From Elymus sibiricus (taxonomy: Eukaryota; Streptophyta; Magnoliopsida; Poales; Poaceae): a stretch of DNA of 64,000 bases. Made by a program: the position numbers and the translations under genes. Where the stretch lies: NCBI GenBank assembly GCA_039707655.1, contig CM077667.1, positions 417,241,409-417,305,408 on the forward strand, in the 5' to 3' direction. The notes beneath the pieces were generated by a model. The model saw only the letters and a program-made list of their open reading frames with translations, searched no databases and had not been told where the DNA came from. Shown here one piece after another: positions 34,901 to 46,026 of the stretch. Numbering within the stretch: the first letter of the stretch is position 1; each line of letters starts with the position of its first letter.

Positions 34901-37900
34901 AGTAAAGGAATCTTAACTTTGGTGACATATAGTGGCCAGTGTTCTCAACAATGTCATGACAATATGCATAGCATGGTTGAACTTGAACTTACAACTGCGA
35001 CGAACAGATACAGCAGCAGAAAAAGATTTCTGCACAGATAACCAAAGATACAAGAAATACCTTGTCCTCCTCAGGATTTTCAGAATTAAAAAGATCTGAT
35101 TTATCACGAAGTGCAACTTTAAGCATTGACTTCAGGTCTTCTTTGTTTTCACGTGCCTGTAGAAGTTGCAGCAAGATTCAGATGAAACCATAAAATATCT
35201 TCAAACAAATATAACACCTTCTCAAACAAGACAAAATAAAGTACCTGTGCTTCAACGCTAATTTCAGCTTCAACAACAGCAGCAGAAAGGCTGGAATCTG
35301 AAGATGATACACGTGCTTTCTTAGCTTGACTGCCCTTTTCCATGCTACGTCCATTATGTTCAAATGGTGAAGCCACAGCTCCAGAGGCAAGGCGAGATCC
35401 TTGGAAACGTGCAACAGGTACAATAAGATCACCCCTGACATGGGGATCCAGATCATCACCTCGCTTTGCTTGGGCTTTATCACGTTTTATTCTTTCAGCT
35501 TGACGCTACAAACGACATCGTTGAAAATGTAAACTGGAAGTGAAAGCACCCACTACTAGTTGCTAACTTAATAACAGCTGAGCATCAAATGTATATAAGT
35601 AGGTCTGGAAACATTTGCCGTCGAGAGTCGTTCACTTATATTGTCTAGTTCCAAGAGATTTACAGAGTACACAATTCAAGAAATGGCTATGAATGGGGGA
35701 GGCGTGTCTTGCCTGATCTTTGTGAATGTGTTATGCCAAATGCAAATTTCATGATAACATATCAAATTCCAAGCACAGATATGGAATTATGGATAGAAGA
35801 CCATTGCAGACCCCTATATTTTCTTATTCTGTAAAATTTCATAAACCATAATATTCACTGGGCATGCAAAGCATCTAACAAAAATTCCAGCTTAAATAAC
35901 AAAATACAGTTAACTACAAGACATCAAGCTATATGGAGCCAAGATACAGAAATAAGGAATATTAACAATTGTGAACAAGGAACACCGTTATAACGAAGAG
36001 GGAGATTAGTTGCCACTCGACAACATGAGAAAGCACACGATAACATCCATAGAGAAGAAATGGCATATAGGATATTGCTCTTCACCATACACCCACCAGG
36101 TATAGTTGAAGTTAAGCAATTGAGAAGCAAAATCAAGATAGATATCATCTTTACCTGGTGCAAACGAGCTCTTTTCTGAAATATTTTATCCTCGTATGAA
36201 CCAACTGCTTGAATGAAGTGTTCAACTCTATTCAGATCCGGCTACAACAATGAAGATAAAATGTGTTACTTCTGAAATACCCATGAGGATCATTTCAAAT
36301 AAAATAAATTTCTAAGAAACCACTTGGATCAGATGATGTACAAACGAAATTTGAATACCGTGCAAGCATCAGTTAAATAGCCACCCATATTAGGAAATTC
36401 CTTCTTGTATACAGCCATTAACAAATTAATAGCTCCCTGCAAACAGATATGGAAGTTAACATCGTGTAACAATAATCTAAGAAAGTGAACTACAAACAGA
36501 AAATGAAACATGTCAAACATTCAAAGAGAAGACAGCTCCACTTTAGTAACTAGTAACACTACATAACCAGATAGCTGCTAACTGCAAAATAACAGTTGCA
36601 CTATAAAATAGGAAACAAACCTCACGGATCTCTAGTGTCGGCATGTGTGGAAGAAAATCATTGCCAACAAAAAAGCACATGAAGATGAAATCATCAATGA
36701 TGCGTTCAATGTCAGTCTTGCAAGCTGGATTTGGCATTCTGAACTCATATTCTAAGTACTCTCGTAGGGTCCATATATTCAAGAACTGTAAAAGCACAAA
36801 AGTGGAGCAGCACAAATGAAAAGTCCGTTGGTAAGTCCACTGAATAGCATCACATCACAAGTTGCAATAAAGAAATTGATCTCATTACCTGGTAGGGTTT
36901 CTTTGGTACTATTTCATCACCCTTCTCATCAAACTCCCCAGCTTTCCGTTTTGCCTTTCCTTCACACTTTGCTGCTAGATGTCCAACTTGACCACACAAG
37001 AAGCATTTGTCTTGCTGTCCAGGTGTATAAATCACCTGCAAACACAAAGTATATGCAAATAAGCTTTCATGACATAACGTCGAACAAAATGTTCAAGGAA
37101 AAGGCAGTGCTCTGAAGGAAAGAACTAGATTTTTTTTTTAAAGTAGAGTAGCAACATAGACAACGGGAAAATACAAAAAAAAACATTTTTTTTCTTAGCA
37201 CAAGGCTGCGGCATGTATATATGGTAAAAAGCGTAAATTCTTTATTATGAGAAGAGAACCTCTCTCAGTATGGAGAAGTGCACTTCGTGTGTTGCTAGAG
37301 CCAACATGATTAGATCTGCATCCTGCATTCATGAGATTAAATTTATGCGTTAGCGAGACTAACAGATAAAATATTGTCCAACACAAAATAGAACATTAAG
37401 CATACAGGAACAGAACTTACCAGGCCGTACAGGCAATGTCGGGTATTTGGGTTAAATCCAGGAAGGTTCCTATTGCCACGAATGTAGGACATGATTTTAT
37501 GTTCCCCTTCACCAGGAACATTGGCATCAGAAAGAATAACCTTCAAAAGATTGTAATCAGGATACATATTGTTTCTACATACTTTCTAATGCCAATCTGT
37601 GGTGTTTCTGAATCATAAGGAAATATGACCAAACATATTAACAAATGTAAATCCCAACACTAATTGACAACTTAGGAAAAAGATATGCTTACTTTAATTT
37701 GTTTCCATCCAGGATCATAATTCAATCTGAGGTGGATGTAGTACTGCAAAGCAACTGATAGAACAGCCATAAACTCCGTTCCAGGAGTAATAACATTAGA
37801 ATCACATGTTTGTGATTGCTGTTTTGGAGGAAGCTTTCTTCCTTCCCTCTCAAACTCTTCACGCAGCTTTTCTTCTTCTTCAGCCTGGACATAGGACAAC

Positions 37901-39181
37901 AGTGACCAGTGAGTGCAATCATAAATGGTTGCGGATGTCCACAAATAACAATAGATACAACTGTACAATTATACTGAATATAAGAAGATAATTCCACTAG
38001 AATACTGACCGCATCAGCAGCATCTTTTGCAGCTCTGAATCGTCTAGAGCGCTGCTGGTTCATCTTAGCACGAGGAGCCACACCATCTGTAAGCCATTGT
38101 AGGATAATACAAATGGAGAAAATGCGTTAAATGCAAGCACAGACAATAGTAAGTTGTTCAAAGGAAAGCTTAACATGTTTTGTCATTGTTCATGCAAGAG
38201 GATGCCTATTCATTCTAAAGGAAGGGTATGACTACATCAGTTTGAGCAACATTAGAACAGCCAAACAGAAAAGATAACAAAGAGATGAAATCCGTACCAA
38301 TGGCCATGTACAAAAGCTTCCGAGGGCGAACCATGACAAAGAGCCTATCTATGTAATCAAACATGCACTGGAAAACCTCAGCGAATGTTGTGGGCGAGGC
38401 CTGTGGCAGAAAATACAATAGAATAGAGAACCACGGTCAACGTAGAAGTTGATATTGATAACAATTGAGCAATAAGCAAATGTTAGAACGCTCGTATTAA
38501 GGGGAAATAAAATGCTTCCAGTAGAACTGTTGATAAAGTAGCGGTGTGCCGTCCACGAACTACAGAGCCTCCTAACAAAAATAAACTTGAATCTTCTTGA
38601 CAGATTCACTTGTCCAGAAATTAATTTTCAGTGTCGTTTGACATAAAAACAAAAGACTCGACTTAGTCACAGAGGTGCGGCATCAAATTCCAGTAATTGA
38701 CTGAATTACAGCATCCTCCTGACACCTCAGGATGGTTTGGGGACAATTTAGGAGCTCCCTTCAATTGCAACTACCATTCTGCAAGTAATTTAATTCCCCC
38801 CGGGGTAACTGCATAGCTCCGACAAATCTATCACGTATCTAGGCAGCCAGGCCATCCCACGGCCAGCCACTCGCGGTGTTCCTCGCTCGGAAGCACCGAA
38901 TCGAACAGCCCAATCAAAACAACACATCTCGAGATTGACGCGGCGGCGGGGGGGAGGGGGAAAGCGAGCGTACGTACCCTGTCCTCGGGGTGGAAGCAGG
39001 GGTGAATAATCCCGTTCATGTCGAGGTAGAGGTTGTCGAACTCGAGACTGTTGGGGTTGGGCTTGGAGGTGTCGACGGGGACCTTGACGCCCTCGATCTC
39101 GACGGGCTCCTCCTCCACCACGTCCACCACCACCATCGGATACTTCTCCGCCAGCCAGCGGTAGAACGCCGGGACACCCAT
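31973..39181 (-). CDS. XRN3: 5'-3' exoribonuclease, XRN2/3/4 (RAT1) family, XRN3-like, 23 exons
   Basis: A processive 5'-monophosphate exoribonuclease; plant members degrade uncapped RNA and excised loops in nucleus or cytoplasm. Exons (minus): 39181-38978, 38400-38298, 38086-38010, 37884-37693, 37540-37421, 37322-37260, 37035-36889, 36785-36621, 36436-36359, 36241-36155, 35505-35245, 35156-35061, 34693-34598, 34402-34332, 34192-34064, 33980-33904, 33816-33776, 33701-33627, 33524-33367, 33124-33020, 32943-32868, 32772-32669, 32588-31973. All splices are GT-AG, and the sum is 3141 nt, 1046 aa. Seen: [10 protein letters not shown] start, DNLYLDMNG (Asp54), [12 protein letters not shown] (197-207), DADLIMLAL (233-241), [12 protein letters not shown] (Asp345), a CX2CX4HX4C knuckle (264-277), a basic KKAR patch near 475, and a Gly/Gln/Tyr-rich tail. 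No stop or shift is seen. The nuclear XRN3 assignment over XRN4 is inferred; the symbol is tentative. Confidence 0.92.
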
Positions 39182-39300
39182 CGCCGCCGACGGCGGGAGG
39201 CGGGAGCTGCTCGCCGGAACCCTAACCCTACAAACGAGCGGACGGGGTCGGGGTCGGGGCGGGGAGAGAGAGAGGAGGGAGAGGCGCGAAACCCTAAAAA
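39182..39300 (-). promoter_or_regulatory. 5' leader/promoter of the XRN gene with telo-box-like motifs
   Basis: Just upstream of the ATG the plus strand shows AACCCTAACCCTAC (39218-39231) and AAACCCTAA (39289-39297). Such telo-boxes are common in leaders and promoters of plant genes for translation and RNA metabolism. Their function here is inferred. Confidence 0.45.
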
Positions 39301-40160
39301 AGGAGGGAGGGAGAGGGCACGAGGCGGGGACGGGTATATGCCGTTCCCGGCGTGGAAATATCTGAGGTGGGGACACGAGGAGAGGCGGTTTTGCGGTCTG
39401 GACCTCGCGGAGCTGGGGAAGGGGCCGGCGAGGGGGCGGAGGGCTCTTTTGCCGTCTGCGGGAAGGGCCTCTCTGGAGTTCTCCCACGCGTCAGCGTCAA
39501 GAGGTTTGACTCCGGTGTCAGCGGGCCGGGCCGTATCATATTTGGAAGGTAGACTAAGCCCGTCGCAGCCCAGAATGAGTCGCCCGGTTAGCGGTGCAAA
39601 GACTTTTTTTCTGAACCGGGCTAATCCCCTTTCCATTACCGAAATAACGGAAATACAGCCAAATCCAAGTCTTAACAAACAGGGAAAGGGAAAAAGCGAG
39701 TTCAATCACTTGAGAGAAACCCATTGTGAACGCTCGCAATCGAAACGCTCACTCACTGTGGGGCGAACACCCTTGAAGCACTATCACCATGCATCTACGA
39801 GCAGTATTAGAGAAAAGAACCAACATAGTCTTAACAGCCTACGCAGAGGCAATAAAAGGTAGAAATAGCGACTACTGGCAGTATCCGATCAGCAGGGCCC
39901 CAAAACATCCTCGCTCAAGAGACTAGGGTGGAAGGATGACAACAGCGGCAAGGGGAAGTTGACGAAGGTCATTCCACGTCGCCCGCAGCATGCGCCGTCG
40001 CATGCAGAGCCTCATCATGTTCTTGGCATTTTCCTTCAACAAAGTCGCCCCATGCTCCAGCTCCGCAAGGCCCTCGCCCTTCATAAGTCTTGCCCAGTAG
40101 TTCAGATGCACGCAAGATAAACACAACAGCGTTGTAAACACAACAGCGGTGCCAAGACCT
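39301..40160. other. Upstream intergenic region, nothing certain
   Basis: 39301-39540 is probably part of the XRN promoter. From about 39600 on the DNA looks repeat-like. A 72-codon minus-strand frame at 40141-39923 (ENAKNMMRLCMRRRMLRATW) could be debris of a transposon or gene; I do not recognise it. Confidence 0.35.
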
Positions 40161-40162
40161 TT

Positions 40163-41280
40163 GTACGGAAAATCTTATTTGACGCTTACTGCGTCAAACT
40201 GTCACGCATTCGCACACGCGAGGCAGCTGGTTTTCGAACCTTCCACAAGGTTCCCTGAACCGCTTTTTGTTTTTATAACATCTTTCTGGTTTTCTTTTTT
40301 CTTTTTTTTCTGTTTCATTTCTTTTTTCGCTTTCCTTTTTTTTATTTCTTTGTTTTCAAGTTCACATTTTCTTTTTTGAATTTTTTAAATCGCAAATTGA
40401 AAAAACATAACCCTATTCGAAAAATGTTCGAAAATGCCAAATTGTATTGATGCTTTCAAAAAATATTCGTGTTTTTCAAAAAGTTTGGAATCTTGAAATT
40501 TGTTCCCGTTTTCCAAAAAGTATGAAGTTTCAACATTTTGTACATGTTTTCTAAATATTGTTCGTGGTTTAAAAAATGTTCAGTTTTAGAATTTGTTCAT
40601 ATTTTCAAAAAGTGCTCATGATTTTTTCTCATTTATCAAAATTTGTTTGCACTTTCAGAAAATGTTTGAAAATTCCAAATTTAGTTCACATTGACAAAAA
40701 TTGTTCGCATTGTCCAAAGTATTCGGAATTTTGAAGTTTTCACGTTTTCAGAAAAAGTGAAAGTTTCAATATTTTGTTCATGTTTGTCAAAAATTGTTCG
40801 CAATTTCAAAAAAAATGTGTTTTCTTAAAAGTTCAGAGTTTCAAAATTTGTTCCTGTTCTCAAAATTTGATCTCATTTTTGAAAATTTCAAAATGTGTTC
40901 CAAATTTTCAAGATTGTTCATGTTTTCAATTTTTTGCTCACAATGTTGAAAAATGTTCGCGTTCAAAAAGTATTCAGTTTTTTCAAAAAAAACGTTTGAA
41001 ATTTCAAAAAACTTTCAAATATATTGTTGTTCATAGTTCTTAAAGTATTGCGCTACTCATTTGTCAAGAAAGTTTGCTTGTTGCAGTGGTATGCCTCTGC
41101 GCCTGAGAGTGTAAGGTCTTGTGTTTGACTCCCAGCAGGAGCACTCATTTTTGGAATTTTGCGTAGCGTGGTCCTGCTGTTGGCCGGCCCAGGTGGATAT
41201 TTTGCGTGTGCGCTGGGCTGCTATTTGTCACAAAATGCGGCAGATAAAAGCTCCCCTATTTATCGCTCTATATGCGCCAA
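40163..41280. repeat. Possible unclassified element: hairpin ends around an AT-rich periodic array
   Basis: The left side has the hairpin TTTGACGCTTACTGCGTCAAA (about 40178-40198). The right side has a related hairpin, TATTTGTC...GGCAGATA (about 41221-41247). Between them, 40390-41040 consists of imperfect 30-33 bp units such as TTTTGTTCATGTTTTCAAAAA and TGTTCGCATTTTC. A tRNA-B-box-like GTGTTTGACTCCC lies near 41121. No coding sequence and no clear target duplication. Confidence 0.4.
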
Positions 41281-41581
41281 GGTGTCAAGCAATCATGCGA
41301 AACGACAAGACATGGCCCGACTAATGCAAAGTCGGGCCTGGCTCTGTAGCGTTTTTTATTTTCTTCTTGTATGTTTTTTTCTTTTTTGCCGGAATTTTTT
41401 CTTTCTAGTGTTTTTTTTCTGGGGTTCAATGAGGCAGCAGCACCGCACCGATGACTTTTGATGCGGCGGCTCGGTTCCCCTCTATTGATACGCTCGAGCC
41501 TGATATTTGCAATGACCGTTTGCAAACTGCTCATGAAACACCAAACTATATTGTTCCGGCATTGCGGTTCATGGTTGATAC

Positions 41582-41622
41582 TGTTGGGTTAGTCCCACAT
41601 CGGTTGTGGGAGAAAACATAAC
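41582..41622 (+). repeat. TRIM left LTR, first part
   Basis: 41 bp starting TGTTGGGTTAGTCCCAC. The LTR continues at 43350 after the inserted DNA. Confidence 0.8.
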
Positions 41623-43344
41623 GATGTCCTGCAAATGCACAAGGCTGTTGTAGCACTTTTATGTGATAAGTAGAGTGTCGAACCCACAGGGAGCTTATAG
41701 GAAGGCGCCACAAACCCCACAACTACATTGTCACTTTCACGTAGCCACGTACGCATCCAAACCGGAGTTTGAAAATAGTCTACTCTATCGTTGCTAGGAA
41801 AACAAGATAAAAAGTTATTTAACTAAACTACTAACAAGAAGAATAAAAACAATAAATAAAAGGCACTAAGTTAGTAAGGAAGATGCTTGAATAGTAAACG
41901 TTCTCGAGGGGTCCGGAATCACTACCACATATGAACTATCGTATCCTCTAGTAACTGGTCAAATGCATAAGTGGACGGAGCTGGGTACAATACACGTTCT
42001 ACTCTAACGTAGACTTCGTGCCACGCACGCCACCATCACAGACTCCCCCATAGGGTTACAACTCATGATAATTAAGGGTTACCCCGTGAAATCGGCCTCT
42101 CTAAGGGTTCTCTGTAATTCCCCAGCCCTTTGCAAAGGCGAGGAACCAAGGATTTTACCGTCACCTCAAATTACCCCAATATCCCCAACCATCACAAGGA
42201 CTGTAACATACTTCACGACACAAGGCACAAATGTGAGTGAACGCTCCTCTCAACATTCGCGAAGGCCACTAACTTGAATAATGAACAAGCAATATTGGAT
42301 CGCAACAAGTATCATATAGGGTTCAACCATATCCTCAAGAACAAGTACAACTACTCGATCATAAACATGAAGGTTAGGAACGAGTTACAAGTCGACATGA
42401 AGCCGGTGAAGGGTAAAGGCATGGTGGTGATGGCGGCGGCGCGGTGGTGATGATGATGATGGTGGTGGCCGCCACAGAGGTGATGGATATGGGGGTGCCA
42501 CCGGTGGTGGCGGCATCGGTGCGAGGGCACCGGGCCGGAGGCCGGTGCTCATGGTGGTGGAGCCTCCTCCTTCTTCCCTTGGTGTTGTCCCTTCTTCTAA
42601 GGTGGTGGAGCAGCAATGGAGGTGTTCTTGGATGTGTTCTTGGTGATGAGTTGATATGTAGATGAGTTGTGGCGGCAAGGGTTGAGGATGACTTATATAA
42701 GGAGCCTCCCTAGCCTCCTCTCTCGATGGGCTTCATCCAAGGGCTCAAGATGAACCAAATTCTCTCCCAATCTCTTCTTTATGAGCCAAGGATCTCGTGG
42801 GATCGAACGGGGGTGAAATCGGTGAAGAATCCCGTCTGGAAGGGCAACTTTCGGAGTTGTTTGCATGTCAAACGACCGCGTGGGGTCGTTCGAAACATCG
42901 TCTTTGAATCTGTCCTCCTCCAGTAAAACAGCCATCAAATCGTCACACGAACTCGAAATTTGACGTTCTTGGGCTCGTTGGATTCGTATGAACGGCGCTG
43001 ATCCATTCCTAGTCTTGGATGTTGATTTGGAGCACTTTTGGGAAAAATCACTTTTCCGACCTCCGCAATGGCTAAGTCTACCACCTCGATGACTCTGTAT
43101 CAAACCCATCCTTGGTTCTTTCATCGTGCTTGGTCCTAGGTTGCTTAAAAACACCCGTAGACACAAGAAAACAAAGAAAACTAATAAAAACTAAATAAAA
43201 AACTAAATGTGCAATGCTCACAATGATAAGTGCAAATAACGATAAACATGCATAATGGATAACTATTTGGTTCAACGGGGCATGATATATAAAGATAACA
43301 TGCAACAAATGAGCTCTAAAATGCGTAAAATATAGAGCCATCAC
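41623..43344. mobile_element. Unclassified ~1.72 kb insertion in the TRIM left LTR, possibly a solo LTR
   Basis: The DNA lies between two copies of ACATAAC (41616-41622 and 43343-43349). TG...CA ends are possible at 41625 and 43343, but then the 5 bp flanks do not match, so the class is open. The minus strand would start TGATGGCTCTATATTTTACG, LTR-like. A GC-rich Gly/His/Arg codon stretch at 42400-42700 and a frame at 43166-42693 show no known domain. Confidence 0.5.
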
Positions 43345-43349
43345 ATAAC

Positions 43350-43505
43350 ACGACTTATAAGGACGAGGGTATCCCCTCCTAATAGGCTAGTCTTTAGGGG
43401 GGATAAGGCCCAAGGCCTCTCATAAGTCGGTGTTGCTCTCCGGTTGGGCCTGGTGACGTCGGTGGATCAGAAACGCTGGTGTAGCGGACCCGAAATTGCG
43501 TATCA
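43350..43505 (+). repeat. TRIM left LTR, second part
   Basis: 156 bp. Together with 41582-41622 it matches the length of the right LTR exactly (197 bp). Confidence 0.8.
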
Positions 43506-43507
43506 AT

Positions 43508-43519
43508 TTGTATCAGAGC
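43508..43519 (+). other. TRIM primer-binding site (initiator tRNA-Met type)
   Basis: TTGTATCAGAGC, one base different from the standard TGGTATCAGAGC, two bases after the LTR end. Confidence 0.75.
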
Positions 43520-43629
43520 CCGGGTGCCCGGAATATATCTCGGTGGACTCACGGGTGGTCGGTCATGGTTGATGGGCTGGAAACGCTGGTGTTAGCGTGC
43601 CCATGGTGACCGATGTGTGAGGGGGAGAT

Positions 43630-43826
43630 TGTTGGGTTTACTCCCACATCGGTTGTGGGAGGAGACATAACATGATTATAAGGACGGGGGTATCCCCTCC
43701 TAATAGGCTAGTCTTTTGGGGGAGAGGCAACAAGGCCTCTCATAAGTCAGTGTTGCTCTCCGGTTGGGCCTGGTGACGCAGGTGAATCGAAAACGATGGT
43801 GTTAGCAGACCCGAAATTGCATAACA
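43630..43826 (+). repeat. TRIM right LTR (197 bp)
   Basis: Starts TGTTGGGTTTACTCCCAC and ends CATAACA, followed by GATAC. Confidence 0.85.
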
Positions 43827-43840
43827 GATACGGATAACAA

Positions 43841-44180
43841 GAAGATCAATGTACCAAATGGGTTATGTGCTCGTGTAAGTCATGAACGATGCAAGACTAA
43901 TGGAGATTGCTTCTGTTGTTTGGTGATTGAATACTCCTTCCCGACTACGGATGTTGCGTGTTCATTTATTATACTATAAGACAATTGTATAAGAATTGTC
44001 CGCTTGTCATTTCATATACCGAATCATGGCTGATGCGAGAAGATGAATTTACCAAATGCGTTATGTTCTCGTGTTGACCAGATTCGATGCAACACTAATG
44101 GAGACTGATCTTGTTATTTGCCAATTGAATACTGCTGCTCGACTATGGATGAGTGCAAAAGAGAGTGAAAATCCTCGTCT
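43841..44180 (+). repeat. Tandem duplication, period about 195 bp
   Basis: AAGATCAATGTACCAAATGG...TTATGTGCTCGTG (from 43849) recurs as AAGATGAATTTACCAAATGC...TTATGTTCTCGTG (from 44040), with the following ~90 bp also alike. The first copy overlaps the small ORF split by the TRIM. Confidence 0.65.
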
Positions 44181-44389
44181 TCAAGCGACATACTACTGGC
44201 CATGACATCTCATCCTCCTTTTCCAGCCTAGTCAACTCAGCTTACCTATTTACTTGTCCCAAGAAATATGCCTAATATTCGGAAATACAATTCTGCAATA
44301 AAAGCATTACTGTAGCAATTGTTGCTATTTGGTTTGGCAAATTACATTTGAAACTTTTTAACAATTATTGTCGTCTAAGTTCCGTGTAG
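44181..44389. other. Short stretch without recognised feature
   Basis: Nothing seen between the tandem duplication and the LTR of element C. Confidence 0.4.
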
Positions 44390-45990
44390 TGCTACTTGTG
44401 ATCTGCGTTGGGTTTTTCCCGAAAGAGGAGGGGTGAATCAATATAGAAGCGGTAAGTATTTCCCTTGGTGAGAACCAATGTTATCGAACCAATAGGAGAG
44501 TCACGACAAATTCTCGTCGTCGGCACCTACACACACAAAACCAAACACTTGCACTCGTTACTTGCAAGGATTAAATCTTGATAGAGATAGATGATATACA
44601 AATATAAAAGGTAAAAACAAGAAATAAATTGCAGCAAAGTATTAATAGGGTTTTAGTAAATATCTTTAGGTAGACCCTGGGGGCATAGGTTTTGCTAGAG
44701 GCTTCTCTCTTGAATAACATACGGTGGGTAAACAAATTACTATTGGGCAATTGACAGAAAAGTGCATAGTTATGACATGTTATTCACGACAATGATCATG
44801 TATATAGGTATTTCGTCCATAAACAAGTAGACCGAAACGATTATGCATCTACTGCTATTGCTCCACTTCGAGAGCGCTTCTATGCTTGCCTCTCTGGGTA
44901 TTAAGTTCATGACAAACAAAGTAATGCTTGGAGCAAGATGACATGATGTAGACAAAGTAAACTCAAGCAATATGAATAGATCCCGTCGTTTTATCCTTAA
45001 TGGCAACAATACAAACACGTGTCTTATCCCTTCTTGTCAGTGGGATATAGAGCACCGCAAGATTGAACCCATTAAAACGCACCACTCCCACTGAAGATAA
45101 ATCAATCTAGTTGGCCAAACCAAACCGATAGATCGGAGAGAAATACGAAGCTATAATAATCATGCATAATAGAATTTAAAAAAGACTCAATTACTTTCAA
45201 TGAATAATCTGATCATAAACCCACAATTCATCGGATCCCAACAAACACACTGCAAAAGAGGATTATATCGTATAGATCACAACGAGAATCGCGGTGAAGA
45301 TGGTATTGAAGATCATAGAGAGAGAAGAAGCTATCTAGGTACTAGATATGGACCCATATATGTGTGGTGGACTACTCACACATCATCTTGGAGGCAGCAA
45401 GGTTGATGTAGACGGCCTCCATGATCGATCCCCCCTCCGATAGGGCACCGGAAAAGGTCTCCAGATGGGATCACAGCAGAACACAGACTTGCGGCGGCAG
45501 AAAAATTGTTTTTGTTGCCCTCTGGTGTTTTCGGAATATTTCAGAATTTATAGAAGTGGAATTAGGTCAGGGGGCTTGTGAGGGGGCCACAAGCCTGGGG
45601 GCGCGCCCTCTAGGCTTGTCACCTCCCCGTGCGGCTTCTGGCCTCCTCCCAAAGCTTTGTGGGTCCAAAATTGTCCCGAGAAAATCACCAAAAAGTTTCA
45701 TCGTATTGCAAATAAACAAAGGAAAAACAAAAACGAGAAAAACTATTTACACGGGAAAGCTCCCAACATGCAGAGGATTTTTTTTGGGTTTTCTTTTAAT
45801 ACTACAAACTAATTAAACGGGAAAGAATAACCAAAAAGAAACGAGAAATATTTTTGGATTTTCAAAGTTTTTAAAACAAACAAGAAGAAAGCGAAAAATA
45901 AAGCTAACATGGATATACAATGAAAAAGGATGAACACCGACAACTGATATGAAGTGTGAACACGAATATAAGATCGGTGAGAAATACGTA
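44390..45990 (-). repeat. 3' LTR of element C
   Basis: The minus strand ends ...CGCAGATCACAAGTAGCA at 44390. Its 3' half resembles the LTR of element B (GGAAATACTTACCG, CAATTGCCCAATAGTAATTTG, GTCTACC blocks). The 5' boundary is set at the purine tract AAGCTTGGGGGAG, because no clear TG start is seen. The ~1.6 kb length fits B's LTR. Confidence 0.6.
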
Positions 45991-46026
45991 CTCCCCCAAG
46001 CTTAGGCTTTTCGCCTAGCTTGGTGA

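Larger units (their letters stand above)
41582..43826 (+). mobile_element. TRIM (miniature LTR retrotransposon) carrying a nested insertion
   Basis: Two 197 bp LTRs (left: 41582-41622 plus 43350-43505; right: 43630-43826) flank a 124 bp interior. The target duplication GATAC is perfect at 41577-41581 and 43827-43831. A primer site TTGTATCAGAGC (43508-43519) follows the left LTR, and the purine tract GAGGGGGAGAT precedes the right one. LTR starts carry the hairpin TCCCACATCGGTTGTGGGA. The LTRs differ by about 10-15 %, so the insertion is old. No protein is encoded. Confidence 0.85.
41451..43979 (+). pseudogene. Small cysteine-containing ORF split by a TRIM insertion
   Basis: An ATG at 41451 opens a frame (MTFDAAARFPSIDTLEP) that runs to the TRIM target site at 41577-41581. 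The same frame resumes at 43832, right after the second GATAC, and ends at TAA 43977-43979, giving 92 codons if the TRIM is ignored. The right part holds Cys residues in LCARVSHERCKTNGDCFCC. I do not recognise a family. A diverged copy of the right part follows in tandem at about 44025-44165, with a stop inside. Coding status is not proven. Confidence 0.4.

Noticed and set aside
38990..39862. 290-codon plus-strand frame
   Set aside because: Overlaps XRN exon 1 and its leader on the other strand; composition is that of a shadow.
41080..41135. tRNA gene near the B-box-like GTGTTTGACTCCC
   Set aside because: No complete cloverleaf or acceptor stem could be built; more likely a tRNA-derived repeat piece.
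42373..43166. Frames in the 1.7 kb insertion as a host gene
   Set aside because: GC-rich low-complexity codons and no domain; the stretch lies in an insertion bounded by short duplications.
41582..43826. TRIM considered as Cassandra (5S rRNA-bearing)
   Set aside because: No 5S rRNA promoter boxes are recognisable in the 197 bp LTRs.
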